Part shown: positions 9,790-19,777 of the stretch, in pieces
How the letters are laid out: each line of letters starts with the position of its first letter
Position numbering within the stretch: the first letter of the stretch is position 1
Source: Paraglomus occultum
Taxonomy: Eukaryota > Glomeromycota > Glomeromycetes > Paraglomerales > Paraglomeraceae
DNA length: 28,858 nucleotides
Direction: 5' to 3'
Assembly (NCBI GenBank): GCA_910592205.1
Contig: CAJVPJ010000316.1
Coordinates: 1 to 28,858 of the forward strand
Program-made: the position numbers and the translations under genes
Notes under the pieces: model-generated
Told to the model about the DNA's origin: nothing
Seen by the model: only the letters and a program-made list of their open reading frames with translations
Database searches by the model: none

Positions 9790-12328
9790 TTAATGAACCA
9801 ACATTACCATTCCCTCCAATTCGGAATTATCCAGGTCGTTAACCTCATCTTCTTCACGCATGCTGATGCTTCCAACACGTGCCAATCCTATCTTTCTCCT
9901 GATTTTCAGACAATGCTTGTACATTCCCCAAATAGGCGAATTAGCAAGCAGTCCCTGGCGCAAGTGAGAAATGTAGGCATAAAAGTCGCAAACCGCGACC
10001 ACTTTATCGCGACAGAATCGATCCAAGGGCATCCAAGTCGGCCGTCCAGATATTGAAAACCTGGATGCGGCATTGGAAGAGGAAGCCAACGCGGTCGTAC
10101 TCGGAGGAACGGCTGCATCTGGTCCAGAGAGTCGCATTCGGAACTCACAGCTACGGAGTTGTCCGCATAGACCGCACTTGACTTTTGGCGACGCTGGCGG
10201 TTCATGGAAGCCTGTACGCGGAGATGGCATAGAGTTTTGGCTTGTGGTTGGCGTACTTGGTACCGAATTGGCTGCACTATAGTTGATGGGTTGTATTTCG
10301 CATTGGTTCTTCATGATGGCTTCCAGGAGACGACGTTTATAGAATGGCGATTTCCAGCCAGACTTGCCTTCGAATAAACAAGGCTGTATGTCTTCTTGCA
10401 AGCAGCGTTTCATGAACGGGGAGTTGAGATTGAGATCCTTGGATGAAGGATTATGACCAAACGATTTGACATACTCTTGGAACTCTTCAAAGTAAAGTCC
10501 GTCGACATAGACTTTTTTGGTCTTGGCGAACATGAATTCTTCTGAAAATAGACTAGGTGACATGTGACCAAAGGTGCGACTAGCACGAGGACTGTTGAAA
10601 GGTGATGCTGTCATCAAACTCCTTCTAGCGATAGAGTTTCGCGAGTACAGATTTGCGCCAGAGGGTGTTGGTGCCGCTTGCCGTTGTTTGGTAGAATCAA
10701 AGTGTACCAACAGCAACTTCATCTCTCGTAGACGATCTTCTCTCGAGTGTGAAGACTTTAGGGACGGCTCCATTCTACCCTTGAATTCTCTGTTTAGAAT
10801 CTCCAACTCTTCTCGCGCATTGGCTTCGTCATAGACCATCTGGTTGACTTTTTCGAACATCGCATTAATCCAGTCGTCTATCTCTTGTTCTAGACTTTCC
10901 TTGGAGGATTGGATTTGAGTGCGAAGGTTCTGCTCCTCGGCAAGATCAGTAGCCATTGCTGCAAGATCGCGCTTGAGATATGCTCGTTCTTCGATATGTT
11001 GGTCGAGTTGTGCAAGCAAAGTTGCGCAGCTGGGACATGAGCTTGAGATTGTAATGTCTGGAATTGGCTCCAACGGGGGCAGTCTGGTAACCTCATTTTC
11101 GTCTTCGTCAGATTCTTCATGATCATGTTCGTCGTCTGATGCAACAATCTCTTCTAGATCGTCAATGTCAACGATTTCTTCTGGCTCTTCGAGAATAGCG
11201 TGCGATATGTTAGACCCAGTAACATTATGATCGTTGTCGTCTGCGGACGGTGCGATTGTCTCGGCCGTATCTTGTCGATGCGGCGGAACATCTATTCGAC
11301 GATCAAGTGGTTTGTTTGCTTCGTGTGAAACATATTCATGGTTGTCTTCATCGTCAGATAAATTAAAGTTGGCAATGTCCTCGTCCCCGTCCAGTTCGTA
11401 GCCGTCTAAACTAATGTCATCCAATGTGATATGACTGCTGAAGGACTGTGCTCGACTCCGCAATGCAGAATCACTGTCGCGGCTATTATTATTATATTTA
11501 GGTCGAAGACCATGAACCTGGTCACGAGATTCGTCCGACGTATTGTGATCATTGTCGTCATCATTGGGCGTTTCATCGACATCGGGACGTGAAACCTTGG
11601 AGTCTCGTCGGACTATTGTCGGGGGAGGGGTCAAGGTCTTTCTTCGTTCGATTTCGTGGTGAATTATCTTTTCTTGATATCGCTTGGATTTGTTAGATTG
11701 CGGGACTTTGCTGTTATTCTGTGCGTTTTTCAGATAATTCAAACATAGTTTTATACTGTCCATAAATTGTCCTTCCAAATCGGTAGACTCGACGGCGGTA
11801 GCGTCGTCATCATCTTTGCTGTCACTATCGTCATCTTCGACGGCTTGTGCTTTGAGCGTATCGACAGTCCTTGCTAGAACGACGATGGCTTCTCGTGCAC
11901 CGAATTCAAGACGACTCATTTTGGTTTTCAAGCCATGAATATATTCGTCCTTTTCACCAATTTCTTGTAAAAGTTGATCACGTTCTTGTTCATGTGATTC
12001 ATTTATAGTCTGAAAATAAAAAATTGGAAAAAGGTGAGTATAAAAACGTATTTGAGAGTGAGTGAGAGAGAGAGAGCATACAAATGCCCAAGCATTCGGC
12101 AATGTCAAACTCGAATTCCAATGTTACATGCTCCTCTGGAAATAAATAATTCGAGTAAATTTTCATGGAATATACCTCAAGGTCGTTTTCTAACTCCAAT
12201 ACTCTGCTTTCTAGTTTGCTTATCAAGTCTTGAGCTTGTAACAATAAAGGGAAAAAGCTTGTTGCATCTGCGGGTAAATCTTGTTCGTCCATTGAGAAAG
12301 AGCCTTCGAGTGTTTCTGCAGCTGGCAT
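9790..12328 (-). CDS. SEC2: Sec2/Rabin8-family Rab guanine-nucleotide exchange factor
   Basis: Expected to activate a Sec4/Rab8-type GTPase on secretory vesicles for polarised exocytosis. Two exons: 12328-12176 (51 codons, donor GAG|GTATAT) and 12009-9790, joined in frame across a 166-bp intron; 790 aa. An N-terminal coiled coil (about 28-100) is followed by a long acidic, disordered stretch rich in Asp/Glu. The exchange-factor coiled coil lies at about 375-490 and contains KRDLAAMATDLAEEQ, LEQEIDDWINAMFEKVNQMV and REELEILNREF, the Sec2p/Rabin8 pattern. The C-terminal region (about 550-760) also matches Rabin8-type proteins: FMKRCLQEDIQPCLF, KCGLCGQLRSCEFRMRL, and RFCRDKVVAVCDFYAYI with LRQGLL. 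The paired cysteines may bind a metal (inference). No stop interrupts exon 2, and the length is typical of fungal Sec2 proteins. Confidence 0.88.
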
Positions 12329-13534
12329 ATTATTTTTGTTTTTCCAATAATTTAATATGTCTCGAATGTTTTAGACAAATTTTACTGACAAAGAGCCATC
12401 AAACGTCAAAAAGAGGGCGTAGATATGAAATTGAAGAAATGTAAGCGTAGATAGAACAATAACGGGAAATAAAGCCCAAACCGTAAAGATAGATAATCTT
12501 TTTATTATTTTTTTTGTTATGATAATTTTTTTTTAATTTTTTTTTTGTTTTATAAAATTTCTTGTGAATACATAAAATTTTTTTGACGTCGTTAGAAAGT
12601 GCGAGTTCTATGTCTAAACGGCCTATTTTATAAAAATAGGGACAAGGCGCAAAGAAGAGGGGAAGTAACTGGTAAAAAAAGGATAAAGAGGGGTAAAACG
12701 AAAAGGGGTAGTAAGAATTTACAAGTAAAGGGACTTTTTCGTTGCACACATGTTGGTACACAATAGAAGCTGAAGGCGCTTGTCGTCAAGCATGTGCCCC
12801 AACAATGAATTACTTAGCTGATGCTGATTTTTTTGATGGTGGATCCAAGCACCTTTCTGGTTTTGTCAGTTGCGCCCGCACCGCCCTCTCCCCAAAAATA
12901 ATGCTCTTGCTGCGAAGATGAAAAACAGTAATTCATGTGATTAGGCTGAGGAAAAGGGATGAGATGGAAAGGATATAGATATGGGGACATGGATATGGAG
13001 TGGGGATATGGAGGAAAGGTTGAAGAAACGGAATAGAGAATGTGGCTAGGCTAGGAGATGCATTATGACGAGACGAAGGCCTAAGCAGATCGACGCGGAC
13101 TCTCTCATCAAGTGACATGTGTCATCAATTGAAGGCGAGCGCCCAAATAATGTACCGAGGGACAGTTTATGTGTGTTTTGATTAAAGTTCTGGGGGGCTG
13201 ATAACTATCTGGTGCATTTGAAACAAATCCCCCGTGTCAATGCAAATAAAATGGACAATTTCTTTCTTAGCGAAGAACGAAGCTACAGAGCGAACCAATT
13301 ATTATTCCGTTTGTTTGTAAGGGACATTCTCCACAAATTCTAATGTTTTCTGCATCTCAATGCAACCGATATTATTACCTAAAGGCTTGCATATTCCTAT
13401 CTACCGGACCCGTTTCCATTCACCGTTTTTGTGCAGATTTTCAGATAAGAAAAAGTACATGACAATACCATGAATGGTAACCAAGTGTCTGTGAAAAAAA
13501 ATTTTCTCGAGTGCTCTATAAAATGCGCAAGAGG

Positions 13535-13570
13535 TAAAAAGAGAAAAAGAGAGAAAGAGAGAGTGAGTGA
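13535..13570. repeat. GA-rich purine tract
   Basis: Roughly 36 bp of almost pure purine (units of GAGA and AAAGAGA) in the divergent promoter region. Such tracts are common fungal promoter low-complexity elements; no specific role can be shown. Confidence 0.6.
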
Positions 13571-14215
13571 ACGTCTAATTGAATGGAATTAGATTGTAGA
13601 TAATTGAGGTCAATTGTCAAATTTACAATGGGAAACTGGAAATATAATGCTCTCAAAAATTCGATATCAGTGATTTCTGGATGGTCGAACGAGCAACTCT
13701 TTTTTGGGTTATATCCTTTCGCCCTCCTGCATATGCGTCTTGGCTTATTTTTGCTCCCTATAAAAAAAGTGAGACTTTCAACCTCTTTCATTGTTCTATT
13801 TCGTCCCTCTAACGACCGTCGAATCTGTGGTTTCCGGAGGAGTTTAGGTTAAATTTTATTTTCTCAGTTTGGTTTGGTGAATTAGAATAGATATAAGGAG
13901 ATTTCTGTTTACTTTTATTTGTTGATATTTTTCCGTGGGACATTCTGGGTTGCCCAATTCTTCCCCGTCACTTTCTCTTCTCTTGTACATTCTTCTTCTA
14001 CAAAACATAGGTCAGACGACCGCTTTCTTGTATAATATACTTTTGGTTCTCTTTTGACTGGGGCCGAGTTCGAGGGCAAAAAACATCCCTTTTCAAGTTT
14101 TTGTTTATTGTTTTTTACGTCCGGGGTTCATTATTCTAGATAGGATAGGCACACAACAGCAAGAGAACTAGCTCGCAATTCGTCTTTTGTAGGGTTTCGT
14201 GTATGTGTTACGTGC

Positions 14216-14242
14216 TAGTTCATAGTTCATAGTTCATAGTTT
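14216..14242. repeat. 7-bp CATAGTT tandem repeat
   Basis: TAGTT followed by three CATAGTT units, about 235 bp ahead of the RRM-gene start codon. Confidence 0.8.
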
Positions 14243-14475
14243 TACGACGTTTTGTCGCGTCTTTAGTCGAGTTACCACACGCCCCACCCCTGTCTTGTGT
14301 GTAATTGTGCCCTTTTCACCCAATTTTTGCGACATAAATTTTCATTCCGCCCCTCCACCTTATCAATTGGGTGTATTGGTTGTGTATCTGCTGCTTTATC
14401 GACGTGGCGTCTAAATATCTTAGAGGACGAATAGAATTTTTAAGAATTCAAGTGACCCGAGCGCTTTTTTTATAA

Positions 14476-17400
14476 ATGACGATCAAAGGAAGGCAATTAT
14501 TTGTTGGAAATGTGAGTAGTTTATATTTGGTCATGTATTTAGAGGCATCCAACTGGTAATGGAACGAGAAAGAGCAAAGGGGTCTAGTGAGTGAATGAGG
14601 GGAGGAGGGATGAAAAGAGACTGTGGAATCACATACATGCTAATATCTGTATTCCTAACGTCATATTTTACCCAATAAACGCGGTTCTTTTTATATCAGC
14701 TTCCATTCATAGGTAATTGTCGATGTAATTCGTGTTATTGCGATTTGTTTGGCCTCACACCAATTACATATTTATTTTATCTGTTCGTTAAACTTTACTA
14801 ACTATATGCTTACGTGCATTACTGCACTTATGCAATTACAGTCGGGTGGCAAGATCTCAAAGTAAATAATACATACGATCGTTATATGTTTGATGTCTCT
14901 TAGTCAATCATTTGTTTATTTATGCGTACATGTTACCATCTTAGGATCTATTTAGAACAGCTGGAAATGTTCAGAGAGCGAATATAATGCAAGGCCGTGA
15001 CGGCAGGTCGAAAGGTCACGGAATAGTACTTTTCGCCACGGTAGGGGATGCACAGAAAGCCATTGGTTAGTAATACGAGACTTACCCTTATCAGAATCAC
15101 GTGTTAAAATATAAGATTACACGCCTTTTCAATATTGCTTACTCTGCGCGTCCTTTTATTTGTTAGCTGCATTTGACGGACATGAATGGTATGGTCGACG
15201 ACTTGAAGTTCGCGAAGTATGAGAGTTGCCAATTTAACTTGCAGTTTTGTGATTGTAATTATTATATATATTGCTCACTCTGTACCTATCATTGTCGTTC
15301 ATAGGATCGGAGTGCAATGGATTATCCTCCCCCTCCACCGCGTACAGAAAGTGCAAATGCAAACAGTCAAAACGATGTGTCTTTATATGAGGTTAATTTG
15401 AAATCGTTGCTTGCCTTTATAACAAGCGATCAAGCCATTCATGTGTCGTTTCCCCCATCCCAAACAAATCAATAGGACAACGACGTGAGTACTACTCCCA
15501 ATGGCCTGTCTGCTGCGTCAACTGAGATTAACAACGGGGCATCATCATCGTCTCAGCCTTCATCCCCCATTGAATATGTCTCTGTAAATGATAACATCAA
15601 TATCAATGGGACAAATGTCAACGCTAATATCAATGGCACTATTACTGGAAATTCCAGTAATCAAGATGATCCTGCCGTTACTAATGGGACGACGACGGCA
15701 GTGAGCTCGACAACGTCTTCCCCGATTACTAACGTTAGCAATGCTAACGGGCTGAAGGATGTAGGATCCATCGTACAGAGACAACTTTTTGTTGGAAACG
15801 TGAGTTTCTATCACGATTGAGTCCCAATAGCCAGTCAGCAGCATATTATTAACAATCTACGATATTTCCCACTATACAGTTGCCATTCCGTGTAAGATGG
15901 CAAGATCTTAAAGACTTGTTTCGTAAAGCTGGCAACGTGATACGCGCCGATGTTGCCATGGGATACGATAATCGATCCAAAGGTCATGGGACTGTCTTGT
16001 TTGCAACAGTAGACGATGCAAAATCGGCAATAGGTAACGTTTTATCTTTCAAGCCTGCCAAAAAATACGCATATTTGCACTTGTATGTTGACCAAACATT
16101 TTTGATAATTTATGTAGCCATGTTCCATAGTTATAACTGGCAAGGACGCGTTCTGGAAGTCAGAGAAGACCGTGGATACGTAGAACAAAGTGCTAAAAAC
16201 GTAAATAACGGGCCTAATCAATATGATATGAACAGACACATGACCGAGTCGCTTATTACTCATCCGGCCGGTCATTATGCACATGGGGCACCTATGCTAG
16301 CACCCGGGGCAATGTACTATCCTGTGAGTAACAATATCATAGTGAAAGTCTGTCGTTATTTATACTAGTATAATACTAATAATGCATCTGCATATCTATG
16401 TATACTGATGATCACCCAGCATCGCAATATACAAGCTCCACCGACCAATAACTACGCTGGACGTTTTCTGTTTGTTGGAAATGTAAAGTCATTAGCATAT
16501 TTGTAATGTTTACATAATCTTATTATGAGTTAATGTTTGTATTGCTAATCAATTTTAGCTCCCGTTCAACTGCCAATGGCAAGATTTGAAAGATCTCTTC
16601 CGTGCGGCAGGCAACATAATTAGAGCTGACGTTTCCACCAATTACGATGGAAGAAGTCGTGGATTTGGAACAGTCCTATTTGCTACTCCAGAGGATGCAC
16701 AGAATGCTGTCGGTTAGTGCTACAAGAGCTTGCCTGATATTCATGTGTAGTTGTTCGAGTTATTGATCCAATTTCCATTTATGATGGTTGATTCCATCGG
16801 CTTGGTTCAATTCTTTGTCTCATCTGCGTCTTATCATTTTCTTTATGTTAGGAATGTTTAATGGTTACGAATACAATGGCAGAGCATTACGTGTCCACTT
16901 CGACAAATATACCCTCCCTCAGATGCATCCGCATAATCCACCCCATCCGCATATGGCGCCACCTGCAGTCCATCCTCATCATAGACATCATCCACATCCA
17001 CCAATGATGGCGCCTCATAACTTCCACTTGGGTCACCCTCCACCAATGCATCATCCTCACTTCATGGCTCCCACGATGGGTCCATTCTCGCCACCGTTGG
17101 CGAATCCATCGTTAACTAGTCCACCCTATCCGACAACGTACAATCCGCTTGCGCACTTGGGCACACCAAATTCAGCCAACAACAACGCTACCTCGTTCCA
17201 ACAAATTGGCGTAGTGGCCAACAGTCACGCCACAACCTCGCAGTCAACAGCCGCAACACAAATTAACCAAGATCAAACGCTACAGGCCGTTCAATCAACG
17301 CAATTTCCATCTTTTGGTCCGATCGGAAAGAACTCGGCCGGTCAATCGAACACGGTATCGGCGACGCTCGCCGCAGTTGGCTCTTTCTCGTCTTTGGTAT

Positions 17401-18197
17401 CACCGGGAACAAATGGGTTGGCATTATCAGGTGTAAATGGAACGGACACGGCTTATGGAACTGATGCTATCCCCAGTCTGGCATCATCAATGGCTGGTCT
17501 ACATATAAGCCATAGTCCAGTATTTTTCCATCCTGCGGCACATCACCACCACCATCATCGACCAGTGCTTCCGGCTGGATATCATCACGCACATCACCAT
17601 CAATTGACTCATGCCATGGCGGTGCATCATCACCATCATCAGCAGCAGCAACAACAACAACAGCAGCAGCAGCAACAGCAGCAGCAACAACAACAGCAAC
17701 AGTTACAGCATTCCAACAGCCATCATCATAATCACCCAGGAACCATTGGAAGTGGTCTAGGCAGCATGAATTCAACAACAACGTCGAATACAACGTATGC
17801 CCATCATTCCAGCAATCCTTCAGTCTCGTCAACGACCAGCACGTCAAGCACCTTGTCCAGCGTGGGAGTCCATTCATCCGCGTCGTCGACTACCGCGGTT
17901 GAACCATCTACCTCGCCGACCAAAGCATCTCTCCTATCATCTTCAGCCTCTACACCCACCTCGACTACTGTTCAACCAGATCCGTTGTGGGACGCTGCTA
18001 CAGGAATGCTCACATCATCGGGTGGCGGCAATGGAAGCAATAACGCGAGTACAGCGGTTGCAAACGTTATGATGAGTGCATTGACTGGGATGACTACTGG
18101 ATTGGAAAAAGCCACGGCTGGTGGTGCTGCAGTTGTGCCACAGCCAATGGCTATTCCTGCTGGCGCTGCCAGAGAAGTATTTGGGAGAAGCATGTGA
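14476..18197 (+). CDS. Three-RRM RNA-binding protein with His/Gln-rich tail
   Basis: Twelve exons: 14476-14511, 14700-14712, 14842-14861, 14945-15065, 15167-15216, 15305-15391, 15476-15799, 15880-16033, 16118-16323, 16420-16482, 16559-16712, 16852-18197; 857 aa. RRM1 (about 6-80), RRM2 (211-285) and RRM3 (352-428) each start with an LFVGN-LPF RNP2. Their RNP1 motifs are SKGHGIVLF, SKGHGTVLF and SRGFGTVLF. Each has a WQDLKDLFR helix, and RRM3 ends NGYEYNGRALRVHFDK. This pattern resembles fungal Gbp2/Hrb1-like proteins that bind mRNA or G-rich single strands. The target here is unknown and orthology is inferred by eye. The RRM1-RRM2 linker is Asn/Ser-rich and the C-terminal half is disordered, with Pro/His repeats, a 21-Gln run and Ser/Thr-rich sequence. 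A TAA directly before the ATG in the same frame supports this start. A likely nuclear or mRNP role is inference. Confidence 0.9.
16034..16117 (+). other. In-frame, stop-free intron inside RRM2
   Basis: This 84-bp intron (GTAACG...TGTAG) is a multiple of three and has no stop in the gene's frame. If retained, it would insert 28 residues between the RRM2 RNP1 half and the final beta strand. Alignment with RRM3 supports splicing as the default. Confidence 0.6.
17640..17702 (+). repeat. Polyglutamine run of 21 mixed CAG/CAA codons
   Basis: Codes for Gln673-Gln693 of the RRM protein, right after a His-rich patch. CAG and CAA are interspersed rather than a pure triplet array, so the protein tract rather than DNA slippage seems to be maintained. 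Confidence 0.95.
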
Positions 18198-18907
18198 TGG
18201 AGTGGGGGAGGATGTGGGAGGGGAGGGTTTTGTTTTTTTTTTCAGGTGATGATGGAAGGTTATAAAAGAGACGATGGGGCCTAGTGTGTTGGCATTGTAA
18301 TGGTATATATGATAAATCTGTTCAGGACGTGTGAGGAAAGAATCGAGGTTAAAGCGGGTTTGGATAGAATGTATGGATTGTATATGTTGTGTATATGTCG
18401 GTAAAAAATCGGACGTGGTGTATTTGGTGAATAATAGAGAATTGCGTGGAATAGAATAGGAGAGAATAGATTTCATGTATCTAGAACCAAAATGGGGGAG
18501 TCCTGTCTATTCAACTTGTGATTATGTAAGTGACGGCAGGATCATGGGATGTATTTCGGAATCTTATCCCGGAGCAAGTGATATATCAACGTGCAAAAAA
18601 TTTTAGAGGTTATAGCTGTTATCCCTCTTTTTTTTTCTTTCCTCCCCTCTTCTTGTAAATTTTTCTATAGATTTTCTTTTGTACAGTCGAGTTGTTAGAA
18701 GGTGAATTGTGTCAGCGAAAATAACATTTTTATCTTCTCTTTATATCTTTTTTTTCCCCTCTACTTCTTATCTCTGTCTCTTTTAACACGGATAAAAAAG
18801 GACATTGAATCAATTGAGACGGAATAAATTCTGCTGCTCATACAAAATTATAAAATTTCGTTCCCTGATGAAAGTGTACAACAGAACTCGAAATTCTTTA
18901 GAATAGT
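18198..18907. other. 3' UTR and spacer of RRM gene
   Basis: No ORF is supportable on the plus strand. Long T and CT runs (18620-18780) and a TGTAAATTTTT motif near 18654 are compatible with a regulated 3' UTR. The open frame on the opposite strand (18476-18015) is a shadow of the RRM gene end. Confidence 0.4.
18823..18828 (+). terminator. Possible poly(A) signal of RRM gene
   Basis: AATAAA about 625 nt after the TGA stop, giving a long 3' UTR. No earlier canonical signal was noticed, but fungal signals are often degenerate, so the true site may be closer. Confidence 0.3.
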
Positions 18908-19272
18908 TGCGTGTGCAACGTTTGATGTCAACAATTGACAAACATTGTAGTTCTACATTTCATAGTATCGAAGACGTTCGATACATTTATATTTTATTCC
19001 TTATTTTTATCAATAAACGGGTGTCCATTTACTCTGAAACTATAATTCTTTTTTTGAATAATCTTAAAGCATTAATCCGTATAACGGAAAGTGACATTAC
19101 GATAACCAATTATTACTTTTCTCATCGCGTTACCTTTCGTATTAAGAGCTCAACGATAACTGCCGACTTAATCCCTCTGGTAGAGAATCGTATTTGATCT
19201 CGAGAATAGTTAGTTATCTAGGAATAGTGTGTACGATCCGAGTTAGACTCGTCAGTATGATAAAGGTTCACG
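18908..19272 (+). mobile_element. LTR-like dispersed repeat, copy A
   Basis: Shares long blocks in the same order and orientation with copy B at 27082-27440. Examples are tatcgaagacgttcgat, tatcaataaacg, ccatttactctga, cattacgataa, and the tctcgagaatagtta box followed by a gtgtg-cgatccg block. Identity looks like roughly three quarters by eye. An AATAAA lies at 19012-19017. In copy B a TATA box sits 100 bp before the equivalent AATAAA, the order found in a retrotransposon LTR. The TATA position is degenerate in this copy. Solo LTR is an inference; target-site duplications were not identified. Confidence 0.65.
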
Positions 19273-19777
19273 TCATTGCGCTTTCAAAGTCCATCACAAC
19301 TTGCATTCTTGTTTTTAGAGATCGTTGATAAAAAATCTTAATATTAATAAAATTTGTTTATTCGAAGTCGTTTTATTGGATATATATATATATATTCTAG
19401 CCCTTTATTTTGGCCACACAGTACTTGTTTCCTCTTTGAACGAGGTACGAACATTTTTGCTCCGGCCATAAACGTGTTGAAAAAAGTAATGATCGATCAA
19501 CCTTTCCGTTAGTTTCAGTGTAAATGGAAATTGATAAAAATAAGCAATAAAATACAAGTGTATCAAATGTCTTCGATATTTATGAACACTACGAACTAAA
19601 TCTACGCTGCTTATACATCTTGCAGTTCGCTAATTGGTCTATTTTTGGCCACTGTTTTGCTGTCGCTACTGTTAGAAAATGACGTCTCATTAGCAGATTT
19701 CAGATATGGATCAGTGTAACCACAAACTCTATAATTAAATGTGAGCAGCGAGAATGTGTAATTGAATCTGCACAACT
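19273..19777. other. SKI2 upstream region
   Basis: About 500 bp between the LTR-like repeat and the SKI2 start codon. It contains a short TA dinucleotide run (about 19380-19395) and no ORF. It should hold the SKI2 promoter; no clear TATA box close to the start stands out. Confidence 0.4.

Larger units (their letters stand above)
12329..14475. other. Divergent promoter region, no supported gene
   Basis: About 2.1 kb separates the start codons of the Sec2-like gene (minus) and the RRM gene (plus). Open stretches are short, without domains. It contains T-rich tracts (12490-12560), a GA-rich purine tract, pyrimidine-rich sequence about 13770-14130, and a CATAGTT triplet repeat. The right part is probably a long 5' UTR and promoter of the RRM gene (inference). 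Confidence 0.5.

Noticed and set aside
9790-12108. Single-exon model of the Sec2 gene starting at an upstream in-frame codon
   Set aside because: The first 33 residues of that frame read through intron sequence; splicing to 12328-12176 gives a continuous coiled coil and a proper start.
12399-12761. 120-codon minus-strand ORF
   Set aside because: Composition reflects T/A runs (Tyr, Phe, Lys, Asn only); it overlaps the Sec2 promoter and has no domain.
17467-17877. Antisense ORFs rich in Val/Ala/Leu opposite the polyQ tract
   Set aside because: They are shadows of the CAG/CAA and His codons of the RRM gene on the other strand.
18015-18476. 153-codon minus-strand ORF near the end of the RRM gene
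   Set aside because: Ser/Thr/His-rich antisense shadow plus 3' UTR, without splice or domain support.
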